From: an uncultured Campylobacter sp.
GTDB lineage: Bacteria; Campylobacterota; Campylobacteria; Campylobacterales; Campylobacteraceae
Direction: 5' to 3'
DNA length: 27,227 nucleotides
Assembly: GCF_938017705.1 (NCBI RefSeq)
Contig: NZ_CALIIS010000190.1
Location: 1 to 27,227, forward strand
Position numbers and translations under genes: made by a program. A model generated the notes under the pieces. That model saw only the letters and a list, made by a program, of their open reading frames with translations. It was not told the origin of the DNA and searched no databases. Positions 1 through 7,333 of the stretch are shown one piece after another (the stretch's first letter is position 1; every line of letters begins with the position of its first letter).

Positions 1-42
1 GAAATAGTGAAGCTCCTCATCGCAGCGGCGGCTTGGTCATCG

Positions 43-298
43 CGCGAAGTCAAACCGATAAATTTTAAAATTTTGCGCAGCAAAATTTCTGACTATCTTT
101 CGCGGAGACTTCGCAAGCGTCTTAACGCTTGCTCGTATTGCTCCGCTCAGGTGCAGGGAGTGCTTGCACTCCCGCTCGCAAGGATGAGCTTAGCTCGTCC
201 GCGAATTTAAACCGATAAAAATGCAGGCGTTAGCCTGCCGTAACTTTAGCGGGGCGTGGGGCAGAGCCCCGTTCGCAGGCTCGAACCTTATTCGAGCC
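43..298. repeat. Array of short perfect hairpins flanked by a 20-bp direct repeat
   Basis: This stretch at the left edge holds no convincing gene. It contains a chain of different inverted repeats: 68-88 (9-bp arms, loop GCA), 113-132 (7-bp arms GCAAGCG/CGCTTGC), 156-173 (GGGAGTGC/GCACTCCC), 182-200 (8-bp arms with one G-T pair), 223-238 (GCAGGC/GCCTGC), 258-270 (GGGGC/GCCCC) and 278-298 (GGCTCGAA/TTCGAGCC). A near-direct repeat, CGCGAA-3N-AAACCGATAAA, lies at 43-62 and 200-219 (17 of 20 identical). The last hairpin sits 13 bp beyond the ABC ATPase stop on the minus strand and could be its 3' end, but no T-run follows it. I do not recognise a named element. Confidence 0.6.
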
Positions 299-310
299 GA
301 GAAGTTAAGA

Positions 311-1087
311 TCAAAACGGATACGTCAAGCAACACACCCTGCCGACCTTTTCGTTGTAGCTGACGTCAAGCTTCAGATCGTATAGCTTGCTTAAAATTTC
401 GCTCTTTATGATCTGCTCGGCCTTGCCGTATGCGACCTCGCCGCCGCCTTTTACGAGCGCGACGTATCCGCCCAAAAGCAGCGCGAAGTCCGGATTGTGC
501 GTGGCTAAAACGACGGTGTAGCCGTTTTTTAAAAGCTCCTTTGTGGCGCGGAGGAATTTGTATTGGTTGGCAAAGTCTAACGCCGAGGTCGGCTCGTCGA
601 AGATCACGATCTTAGGCTCGCTGCAAAGTGCGCGCGCGATGGACGCCATCTGCCTCTGACCGCCGCTTAGGCGCGTGATGATCTTGTCTTTTAGGTGCCA
701 AATTTCAAGCATTTTCATGTAGCGCTGCGCGAGCTTGTAGTCGTTTTCGCTCGGCTGCGAAAAGATCCCGATATGCGCCGTGCGCCCCATCAGGACGTAT
801 TCAAAGACGCTGTAGTCGTACTCGCAGACCTCGCTTTGCGAGACGTAGCCGATGATCTCGGCGCGCCCTTTGGCGCTGAGGCTCGCCATATCCTTGCCGT
901 CAATTGAAATTTTACCGCGCAGAGGCTCAAGCGTGCCGCTGATTAAATTTAAAAGCGTCGATTTGCCCGCGCCGTTTTGACCCAAAATCGTCAGCATCGC
1001 GCCCGCTTCGAGGTTGAAATTTACGTCGTGCAGCGTCAGAGGGGCGGATTTTACGTAGCCGAAGTCTAAGCTCTCAACCCTAACCAT
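311..1087 (-). CDS. FecCD-type ABC transporter, ATP-binding subunit
   Basis: A 258-residue cytoplasmic ATPase that should power the adjacent permease in uptake of an iron chelate, haem, cobalamin or a similar metal complex. Visible motifs: Walker A GQNGAGKST at residues 36-44, ABC signature LSGGQ at 140-144, Walker B IVIFDEP at about 160-166, then a switch histidine in LATHNPD. The length fits the FecE/FepC/BtuD group. The ATG overlaps the last bases of the permease gene (8 nt), so the two are translationally coupled. No periplasmic binding-protein gene lies on either side within the window; the next genes beyond the left edge are not visible. The family assignment is firm, but the substrate cannot be told from the sequence. 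Confidence 0.93.
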   Translation of the reverse strand: MVRVESLDFGYVKSAPLTLHDVNFNLEAGAMLTILGQNGAGKSTLLNLISGTLEPLRGKISIDGKDMASLSAKGRAEIIGYVSQSEVCEYDYSVFEYVLMGRTAHIGIFSQPSENDYKLAQRYMKMLEIWHLKDKIITRLSGGQRQMASIARALCSEPKIVIFDEPTSALDFANQYKFLRATKELLKNGYTVVLATHNPDFALLLGGYVALVKGGGEVAYGKAEQIIKSEILSKLYDLKLDVSYNEKVGRVCCLTYPF

Positions 1088-2072
1088 TTAGCTTCCTTTT
1101 GTTTTTAAGCAGGATGAATATAAAAAATAGCGTGCCGATAAAGCCCGTAAGCACCCCTAACGGGATCTCGCTTTGATTTATGCTGCGCGCTACGTCATCT
1201 ACGATGAGCACGAAGATCGCGCTTAAAAATATGCTCGCGGGGATCGCCTTGGTGTTGCTCACGCCCACGATCATGCGCGTTAGATGCGGCATCAAAAGCC
1301 CCACCCACGCGACTATGCCGCTGATACACACGCTGCTTGCGGTTAGCAGCGTCGCGCAGACGATGATGATGCCTCGCTCCAGCACGACGTTTACGCCCAG
1401 CTTCGCCGCCGTCGCATCACCCATGGATAGGACGTTTATGCGGTAGCTCATCAGCACCAAGATAGCGATACAAACCCCCATCACCGGCGCTATCATCGCT
1501 AACACGGAGGGATCGACCTTCGCGAGGCTTCCTAGCTGCCAATACACGATGTCTGCAAGCTTCGTCTCGGGATCGGCCATAAATTTTAAAAATCCGATTA
1601 GCGCGCCCATCAGACCGCTTACGATGATGCCGGCAAGCACGAGCATTATGGTGGCGCTCGAACGAAGCGCTCGCGTGATCAGAAGCGTAATACAAACCGC
1701 GGCAAGCCCGAAAACAAAAGCGAAAAGCTGGATCAAAAGGATGTTTAGATCAAGCAGGATCGCGATCGCCGCGCCCACGCAAGCTCCGGCGCTGACGCCC
1801 AAAAGATCGGGCGAGACGAGCTGGTTTTTGAAGACGCCTTGATACGCCGTGCCGCTGATGCCTAAAGCCGCGCCCACGAGCACTGCGGCGATGATACGCG
1901 GCAGGCGCACCTGCATAACGACGTTGTGGACGTTTTGCGCTACCTCGCCGCCGCTAAGCGCTTTTAACACCTCGGTGATGCTTAGGCCGAAGCGCCCTAT
2001 ACAAAGCGATATCGCGATCGTCGCGATCGTCGCCAGTATCAGCAGCACGAGCATAAATTTAAAATTTTTCAT
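1080..2072 (-). CDS. FecCD-type ABC transporter, permease subunit
   Basis: A 330-residue inner-membrane permease of the FecCD/BtuC family. It is hydrophobic throughout, with roughly nine to ten membrane segments, and carries the family block around GISGTAYQGVFKNQLVSPDL (about residues 72-91), the loop VAWVGLLMPHLTR (about 255-267) that contacts the ATPase, and a C-terminal EIPLGVLTGFIG motif. An AAGGGAAGG ribosome-binding site precedes the ATG at 2072. It is the first gene of a two-gene unit with the ATPase and is read from a roughly 390-nt leader that looks structured. The likely cargo class is siderophore, haem or cobalamin; nickel chelates have also been proposed for related epsilonproteobacterial systems. 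The cargo is not decided by the sequence. Confidence 0.93.
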   Translation of the reverse strand: MKNFKFMLVLLILATIATIAISLCIGRFGLSITEVLKALSGGEVAQNVHNVVMQVRLPRIIAAVLVGAALGISGTAYQGVFKNQLVSPDLLGVSAGACVGAAIAILLDLNILLIQLFAFVFGLAAVCITLLITRALRSSATIMLVLAGIIVSGLMGALIGFLKFMADPETKLADIVYWQLGSLAKVDPSVLAMIAPVMGVCIAILVLMSYRINVLSMGDATAAKLGVNVVLERGIIIVCATLLTASSVCISGIVAWVGLLMPHLTRMIVGVSNTKAIPASIFLSAIFVLIVDDVARSINQSEIPLGVLTGFIGTLFFIFILLKNKRKLNG

Positions 2073-2460
2073 ACCTTCCCTTGCTCTAAATTTTATCTTT
2101 CGCCTTAAATTTAATCTTTGAAATTTCGCTTCATCGAAACCCGCTTAAAATTTCGCCTTCTAGCTCGTAGGCGAAAGGCTTGCGGCAAAATTCCTTCGTG
2201 ATAGCTCCAAGATCAATACTTCAGAAAAGATCCGGATGAAAATTTTAGCCGCCTGCAAGATTTATAGTGTCGTCTCCATGCCCGTGCGGTCCCGTCCGAA
2301 AATGTTTGCGGCGCAGCATAGACGCACTTTTGCCGCGCCGCCTCAAGCTGCCAAACGCAGGACTTGGCATCAATGCCTCCGCCTCGTGCGACGTCTTCTG
2401 CCGATGATGACGCAGTGGCTGCAGCGGCTTTGATTTATGCATCTAAATCCTTAAACAGAT
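2073..2460 (-). promoter_or_regulatory. Long structured leader of the FecCD transporter genes
   Basis: About 390 nt separate a candidate promoter from the permease ATG. In it are hairpins at 2432-2449 (GATTTA/TAAATC), 2308-2341 (7-bp GC arms) and two mutually exclusive ones sharing one arm: 2366-2377 (GGCAT/ATGCC) versus 2349-2369 (TGCCAA/TTGGCA). A terminator-like stem lies at 2151-2176. Alternative hairpins upstream of a terminator-like stem are what a metabolite- or metal-responsive attenuator would show. I could not match it to a named riboswitch class. The short ORFs crossing it on both strands do not read like proteins. Confidence 0.4.
2151..2176 (-). terminator. Terminator-like hairpin inside the leader
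   Basis: Perfect 8-bp arms (TTTCGCCT/AGGCGAAA) around a 10-base loop, followed on the minus strand by TTTTAAGC. It lies about 80 nt upstream of the permease start, where it could stop transcription conditionally. The T-run is short, so efficiency is doubtful. Confidence 0.4.
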
Positions 2461-2465
2461 GTGGC

Positions 2466-2471
2466 ATTTTA
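2466..2471 (-). promoter_or_regulatory. Candidate -10 box for the FecCD transporter
   Basis: The minus strand reads GTGCTAAAATGCC, giving TAAAAT as a possible -10 after an AT-rich upstream stretch, in keeping with Campylobacter sigma-70 promoters that lack a clear -35. A start near 2459 would give the roughly 390-nt leader. Confidence 0.35.
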
Positions 2472-2887
2472 GCACATATCATATTAAATTTTTATGATTT
2501 CAGCTTTCATATACGTGAGCAAATCTAATGGCGTGCAGCTCGTGTAATAAGGCCTTTAAGCGAAATTTCGCTTGCGGATTTCAGATGAGTGCCTACGAAA
2601 TTTACGCTGAGATGGAATTTTAAAATTTCATCCGTTCGCGAAAGATGACTTAAGCCTGATGGCGGAATTTTGCCTGGCTAAATTCCATCGATTTAGCAGC
2701 AGACGCAGCGCGCAGCGAAATTTTACGTAGAATTTGAAGATTTGATTTAGAATTTCACAAACGGATGCGGCGCGAAAATTTTATCTTTATTTGACCTCGG
2801 TTTTGCTAGCCACTTAGTTGTAGAATTTTACTGCTCGTTTAGCTGTGGGATTTTATTTGCCCGCAAGGGGTTAAATTTTATCATGAA
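2472..2887. other. Non-coding region with palindromes, no gene seen
   Basis: No ORF of protein-like composition is present. The stretch is peppered with AAATTT-centred palindromes, for example a perfect 16-bp palindrome at 2558-2573 (AAGCGAAATTTCGCTT) and a near-palindrome at 2611-2632 whose left arm GATGGAATTT recurs in bulged form near 2659-2674. It may be decayed coding sequence, because the same GGAATTT words are common in the low-complexity parts of neighbouring genes, but nothing identifiable remains. Confidence 0.5.
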
Positions 2888-2918
2888 ATTTCGCATCGCT
2901 TAAAATGCGATGCGAAAT
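2888..2918 (-). terminator. Intrinsic terminator after the CooS-like gene
   Basis: A perfect 12-bp stem (ATTTCGCATCGC/GCGATGCGAAAT) with a 7-base loop, 15 bases past the stop of the CooS-like gene. The base is A/T rich and the downstream minus-strand sequence is only moderately T-rich. Confidence 0.75.
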
Positions 2919-2932
2919 GAATCCGTCCGTCG

Positions 2933-5653
2933 CTACTGCCAGCCTAGAGCTTTGCGTTTTAAGCGCATGTCGCTTACCATTTTTAGCGCGAGCGCGACCG
3001 GATCGGTATCTACGTGCATCACAGAGCCAAGCGCACGCCTGGTGCCCTCTTTGAAAAAGTGTATGACGTTTGCGGAGCCGTGGATTTGATACTCGACGCA
3101 GTGATATGAGTCGATGCCCATTAGGCGGAATCCGAGCGAGGCATCGACGCCCTTTTCGTTCGCCCACTCGGGAGAGGTGAAGGCAAGCGGCAGCTCGTAG
3201 AGATTTTTGCCTAGCACCCCTGCGATACCTGCGAAAATTCCGCTGGAGCGGGTATTATCGATACACTCACCCACATGCCATACCGGCGGAAGCTCATCTT
3301 TTTCTAAAAATGCCCGCAGCGACGCGCCTGCTTTTTTATACGCGCTTTTCTGGCAAAAGCCCAGCTTCATTAGCGGGAACGACGCGCAGCCGTTGGTTAG
3401 GATTAGGACGTTATTTTCGATTAGGGTTTGTGCGACATCTATGATAGCGCGCTCATAAGGCACTTTAGGATTGGTGCAGCCGACCATATTTACGATGCCT
3501 AAAATTTCACCGCTTTTTAGCGCGTGCGCTAACGGCTCCATGCCGCCGTAGTGCTTATGGACGAATTCTACCGAAAAGCCCACTTCGGCCTCGACTTCAT
3601 ACGGCGGGATATATACCGGCAGCCCCTTGCGCTTTTCGTGAGATTGCAATGCGCGGTCTAGAATTTTACGCGCTAAATTCCTAGTCTCGGCGATATTACT
3701 ATGGTGATGATCGTAGCCTATATGCTCGGCTCCGGGAAGTCTAGCTGATGAGCTTGTGGTAACGACCTTGGTCTGGAAGCAGTTAGCCACGTCCATGATC
3801 GCAGGATAGACATCTTGGACATCGGCGACCCACAGATCAAGCGCGCCCGTACCTATGACGAGTTCGGCAGTTACGGCGTTTGAGAGCGGCACAACGCCCC
3901 AGTTGCGATACATCGCCGATAGCCCAGAACAGCACACGCCGTAAAATGCGATCCCCTGTGCGCCTATTGCGCGAGCCTTGTCTTGGTACTCCTTAGAATT
4001 TCCGATCTCCACTATTAGGCTTACTAATGTCGGCAGATGTCCGTGCACGGCGATATTGACCCAGCCTTTTTTAAGCGCGCCCATATTGCTTTTGGAAGTT
4101 ACGCGATCTCCTACGCCAAATAGTGCATCCGTAGCGATATTCGCAGCTACTACGCCGGTAAATGTAAAAGCAAGCCCGCAGCGCAAAAGATGCTGCATCA
4201 CGCTGCGCCAGTCTCCGTCCGTGCCTACACCCGTTCGGTGATACGCCTCAAAGACTTCGTTATATGCACTAATCGGCAAGATATCCAGCTTCCGCCATAC
4301 TTCTTGACGCTCCTTGGGTGCGAGCGCAGTGATGGTTTTATACTCGCCGCTGCTTTGCGAAAGATCTGTCAAAAGCGTATCGGCAAGCTCGATCGCTACC
4401 TCTTTTAACTCTCTGCCTTCAGTTGGAATTCCAAAGGCTTTGGCGGTATTGATGATTTTGTATTCGCCTATTATGGGCAAATCTAGCTTGCCCTGTGCCG
4501 CCCATTTTAGCGACAGCAGAAGCTCTCTGGCGTGCGCGCCGTGTTGAGCTACGCCTGCAGCTACTTGGCGCAGTAGGTTGCGCGATACGATGAGATCGGC
4601 GTCCGCACCGCAAGTGCCGCGATCGGCCTTTTTAGTAATTTTGCAAGGTCCCATATTACAGATCTTACAGCATACCCCGCTAAGTCCATAACTACACATA
4701 GGCATCTGTTTATCAAAGCGATCAAACGCCGTATCTACGCCGATCTGCTCCATCCTAAGCATCATTTCACGCACGGCGGGATCGGGGGTTTTCTCAAGTA
4801 CTTCTTGCTTTGTAGGGAAGGTCTTTTTGTATTCAAGCAACGCCTTCATATAATCCGCCGTAAATTCTGCCTCGTGAAAATGCTCGAAAAGATTGCCCTG
4901 CGCGTCTTTATGTGTGTGCGGACTAGCCTCTGCGGGCACTAAAACTTTTGGGATGCCGTGCTCGTCAAATCCGATAATCGCGCGATGAGAGTGGGGTTTG
5001 TGATCATGGCAATGTTTGTCGTGCTCGTGCGAGCTGATGGCGGAATCTTCGTCGTGCTCATGCGAAGACGCCGCAGAATTTACGCCGTATTCGTGCAAAT
5101 AAGCTGCGAGGTTTTCTTCTTGATCGTGTGGATGGGTCACAAGATCTTCGTCGTGTAGATGCGAGTGGATTGCGGAGTTATCGCTATGCTCGTGCGAGCA
5201 AGAGAAGTGGTCTTTGCTGCTTGGGCTCTTCGCAGGATTTGAGATGGAATTTGTCAAAGAATCAGCCATGGAATTTATTGTAGAGTTTATTGCGGATTTT
5301 TTAGCGTTGCTTGCGCTTTGAGCGCTTGAGCGCGCCGCAAAGTTCGTGCCTGAAGCAGAGCTTGCGCTATCATCGTAACTCGGTGCGGAATTTTTGGCTT
5401 CGCAGTCGCACTCGTCGCAGGAATTCTCGCCTGCGGCGCGATTTTTAGAAATTTTGTCGCGAGCATGTGAGGCGGAAGTTATAGAATTAGCGGCGGAATT
5501 TTTAGCAGTGCTTGCACTTTTGTCGAAAATGGATGCGGCGGAGCTTTTGACCGCGTCTGCGGCAAAATTTTCCCCCTTATTCGCGGCAAAATTTTCATCC
5601 GTCGCAGCCTTCTTGCGTGAGCCTTTTTGTTTTGAGATTTTGTCGTTTGCCAT
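2933..5653 (-). CDS. cooS: CooS/Ni-CODH family protein with Cys-to-Asp C-cluster change and long His-rich N-terminus
   Basis: The 906-residue protein has a standard-size CooS core of about 640 residues (266-906). The D/B-cluster cysteines are at 320, 328, 329, 332, 337 and 348. Aligning active-site ligands by motif to Carboxydothermus CODH-II: H537 (VHGHLP), C574/C575 (GVCCSG), C726 (VGCTNPK), C756 (NGCASF) and C797 (VGECIDN) are kept. The cysteine expected in VDVQCxxP is D614 (VADVQDVYP; codon GAT at 3814-3812). Residues 1-148 are Ser/Ala/Asn-rich with a C79-C82-C84 cluster; 149-260 contain 23 histidines in HEHD- and HSH-like runs. An AAGGAG site 7 bases before the ATG supports the start. 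No cooC or cooF is nearby. CO dehydrogenase is the family default, but a variant missing one canonical cysteine may not oxidise CO. The symbol denotes family membership, not activity. Confidence 0.9.
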   Translation of the reverse strand: MANDKISKQKGSRKKAATDENFAANKGENFAADAVKSSAASIFDKSASTAKNSAANSITSASHARDKISKNRAAGENSCDECDCEAKNSAPSYDDSASSASGTNFAARSSAQSASNAKKSAINSTINSMADSLTNSISNPAKSPSSKDHFSCSHEHSDNSAIHSHLHDEDLVTHPHDQEENLAAYLHEYGVNSAASSHEHDEDSAISSHEHDKHCHDHKPHSHRAIIGFDEHGIPKVLVPAEASPHTHKDAQGNLFEHFHEAEFTADYMKALLEYKKTFPTKQEVLEKTPDPAVREMMLRMEQIGVDTAFDRFDKQMPMCSYGLSGVCCKICNMGPCKITKKADRGTCGADADLIVSRNLLRQVAAGVAQHGAHARELLLSLKWAAQGKLDLPIIGEYKIINTAKAFGIPTEGRELKEVAIELADTLLTDLSQSSGEYKTITALAPKERQEVWRKLDILPISAYNEVFEAYHRTGVGTDGDWRSVMQHLLRCGLAFTFTGVVAANIATDALFGVGDRVTSKSNMGALKKGWVNIAVHGHLPTLVSLIVEIGNSKEYQDKARAIGAQGIAFYGVCCSGLSAMYRNWGVVPLSNAVTAELVIGTGALDLWVADVQDVYPAIMDVANCFQTKVVTTSSSARLPGAEHIGYDHHHSNIAETRNLARKILDRALQSHEKRKGLPVYIPPYEVEAEVGFSVEFVHKHYGGMEPLAHALKSGEILGIVNMVGCTNPKVPYERAIIDVAQTLIENNVLILTNGCASFPLMKLGFCQKSAYKKAGASLRAFLEKDELPPVWHVGECIDNTRSSGIFAGIAGVLGKNLYELPLAFTSPEWANEKGVDASLGFRLMGIDSYHCVEYQIHGSANVIHFFKEGTRRALGSVMHVDTDPVALALKMVSDMRLKRKALGWQ

Positions 5654-5705
5654 GGTTGTCTCCTTAAAATTTATTTTAAAAATAAGCGAGAATGTAGTCC
5701 TTAAT

Positions 5706-5838
5706 AATATACTAAAAAACTACACTATCTAATTCTCATAGATAAAATTTAACGTGATTGTATTTTTTAATTGCTTTAAATTCCCTTAATAGCGCATCAA
5801 AGTAAAAGATAAAATTTTATGAATAAAATATACTAAAA
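5706..5838 (-). promoter_or_regulatory. Upstream region of the CooS-like gene with a repeated 12-mer
   Basis: The 217-bp gap before the CooS-like gene is AT-rich. The minus-strand word TTTTAGTATATT occurs exactly twice, at 5706-5717 and 5827-5838. Each contains TATATT in a TTAGTATATT context that resembles the dcuB promoter's TTAGTATAAT, so these may be two -10 elements or two copies of an operator. The nearer copy would give a 5' leader of about 45 nt. A loose FNR-like half-site arrangement (TTGAT...ATTAA, minus strand) lies between them but is imperfect. Confidence 0.35.
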
Positions 5839-5870
5839 TAGCTGAATTTAAATTTCGCCAAGTGGCTCGA

Positions 5871-6509
5871 TCATCTTAGATAATTGATTAGCCTAGCGGA
5901 GATTTCGCGAAACTGCAAAATTTTATGCCCCTTTTTCTTGCGCATGAAGTCTTGCGCGTCGCGCAATCTTGCAAACGTGATGAGATCGTCGCCTCTGGCG
6001 CTTTGCAGCACGCTGCCGAAAACATAAAACGCGTCCTGCGCCCGCAAAATTTCGCCGCTTGCGTAATCGGTGACGTAAAGCTCTGCACCGCCGAAATTTG
6101 CGTTCGTGGAATTTGCCTCGCTGAAATTGCCGCTAGCGGGATTTTTGCTCATCAAATTTTCCTCTGCGGAAGCCGCGCCGTTATTGCCGCTCAAATTTTC
6201 GCCCTCGAAAAAATATGCAGACATCGCCTTGGGCGAAGCAAACGCGAGCGCGCCGCCGTCTTTGAGCCTTGCATAGGCGCGAAATTCAGGGTGCGCGCTA
6301 GTATCGATGCCGTATTTGGCGCAGGTAAGATTTACGTCTTTAAGCCACGCGATCTCACGCACGCTTTTAGAATTCTGCGCCAAGCCGGAGCCTATATTAT
6401 CAGGAGCGCTTAAATTCTGTGCCGAGCCAGAGCTTTGAGCCGCGGAATTTTGCATCTCAGCTGCGCCGCAAAGCGTTATAAATGCCGCCAAAATGAGTGG
6501 AAATTTCAC
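5871..6509 (-). CDS. Second NosL-like protein, exported
   Basis: A 212-residue protein with a short signal sequence (about residues 1-17) and a C-terminal NosL-type block: YVTDYASGEI, AQDAFYVFGS, DLITFARLRDAQDFM and KILQFREI (residues 145-203). NosL proteins bind Cu(I) and assist NosZ copper-centre assembly. It lacks the C-x2-C-x-M metal motif of the other NosL in this operon; C63 in LTCAKYGI is the only cysteine of the mature part. Two low-complexity Ser/Ala/Asn inserts (19-50 and 104-140) split the domain. Its ATG overlaps the nosY stop (ATGA). It is the last nos gene before the CooS-like gene. The role is inferred from homology and position. Confidence 0.75.
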   Translation of the reverse strand: MKFPLILAAFITLCGAAEMQNSAAQSSGSAQNLSAPDNIGSGLAQNSKSVREIAWLKDVNLTCAKYGIDTSAHPEFRAYARLKDGGALAFASPKAMSAYFFEGENLSGNNGAASAEENLMSKNPASGNFSEANSTNANFGGAELYVTDYASGEILRAQDAFYVFGSVLQSARGDDLITFARLRDAQDFMRKKKGHKILQFREISARLINYLR

Positions 6510-7333
6510 GCCAAATCCTTTGATCTAAAGATAAAATAGCCCAAAACGAGGCTCGCCGCGCCCAGAGCGATCGGATAGAGCAGCGAAAAGGTGATGAAAA
6601 GTCCGCGCCCGAAGTGATCTAGGATAAAATACGCCGTCGTGCCGATGACCGCAAGATCGGGATCAAACAGGCTGATGGCGGCGATGCGGAAGTCCTCCAT
6701 CGGGTTTGCTAGGGCGATCGCAAAGATCAAATTTTCGTTCACTCCCGTTTTTGCGAGCAGTCCGATCAGCACGAGATCCAAAAACGCAAGGCAGAAAAGC
6801 CAGACGAAAAACGCAAGCCCAAGCCCCATCTCTTGGCTTTTTGAAACGGCGCAGATCAAAAATGCGATCCCTAAAAACGCCGCACACAAGCTAAAAAGCA
6901 GCCCCGTATAAAGCAGGCAGATCGCCCACGGAATGCCCGTGCCTTTGATTGCGCCCCAAACGATCGCGAGCAGCAGCGATAAAAATATCGGCACGAACAC
7001 TCCAAACAGCCTTCCTAGCGCCTTGCCGTAATAATACTGCGCCTGCGAGATCGGGAAGCTTAGCAGGTATTCGAGGATATTTAGGTCGCGATCGGCTAGG
7101 ATCGCCTTGCTGGTGGTGACGAGCACGAAGACGGGCAGGATGATGATGCAGATCTGAATAAACAGCAGCAGCAGTCGCGAAAGCCCGCTAAAGCCGAGCA
7201 CGCGCGAATCGGTCACTCCTGTGATGAAAAATGCCGCCACGAGTCCGCTAAAGATCAGCAGATAGAGCAAAAACCAGCGCGAGCGGAAGGATTCTTTGAT
7301 ATCCAAAGCGGCGATGGTGAGTAAATTTTTCAT
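6506..7333 (-). CDS. nosY: NosY, ABC permease for NosZ maturation
   Basis: A 275-residue integral membrane protein with about six hydrophobic segments. It starts like other NosY proteins (residues 1-20 with DIKESFRSRW) and has the signatures GFSGLSRL, ADRDLNILEYLLSFPIS and ALANPMEDFRIAAI. NosY pairs with the ATPase NosF and the periplasmic NosD to deliver sulfur or otherwise support CuZ assembly in N2O reductase. AAAGGAAAAG lies just upstream of the ATG. It is separated from nosL by 652 bp, whereas all other junctions in the operon are tight or overlapping. The downstream NosL-like gene overlaps its stop codon. Confidence 0.93.
   Translation of the reverse strand: MKNLLTIAALDIKESFRSRWFLLYLLIFSGLVAAFFITGVTDSRVLGFSGLSRLLLLFIQICIIILPVFVLVTTSKAILADRDLNILEYLLSFPISQAQYYYGKALGRLFGVFVPIFLSLLLAIVWGAIKGTGIPWAICLLYTGLLFSLCAAFLGIAFLICAVSKSQEMGLGLAFFVWLFCLAFLDLVLIGLLAKTGVNENLIFAIALANPMEDFRIAAISLFDPDLAVIGTTAYFILDHFGRGLFITFSLLYPIALGAASLVLGYFIFRSKDLA

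Noticed and set aside
7..210. 67-residue ORF at the left edge, plus strand
   Set aside because: It runs straight through the hairpin array, starts at GTG without a ribosome-binding site and has a composition set by the inverted repeats.
2410..2425. Cobalamin riboswitch, suggested by GCCACTG on the minus strand
   Set aside because: The 7-mer alone is not enough; the GGTG-type 5' core and the AGACC-GCC 3' element are not found in the right order.
2245..2442. Overlapping 65-residue ORFs on both strands in the transporter leader
   Set aside because: Arg/His/Pro-rich, no ribosome-binding site, no resemblance to a binding protein; better explained as structured leader RNA.
5773..5800. FNR-type operator upstream of the CooS-like gene
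   Set aside because: TTGAT and ATTAA halves are present, but spacing and the second half deviate from TTGAT-N4-ATCAA.
5925..6413. 162-residue plus-strand ORF opposite the second NosL-like gene
   Set aside because: Antisense shadow without start signals; the minus frame has a signal peptide and NosL block and is coupled to nosY.
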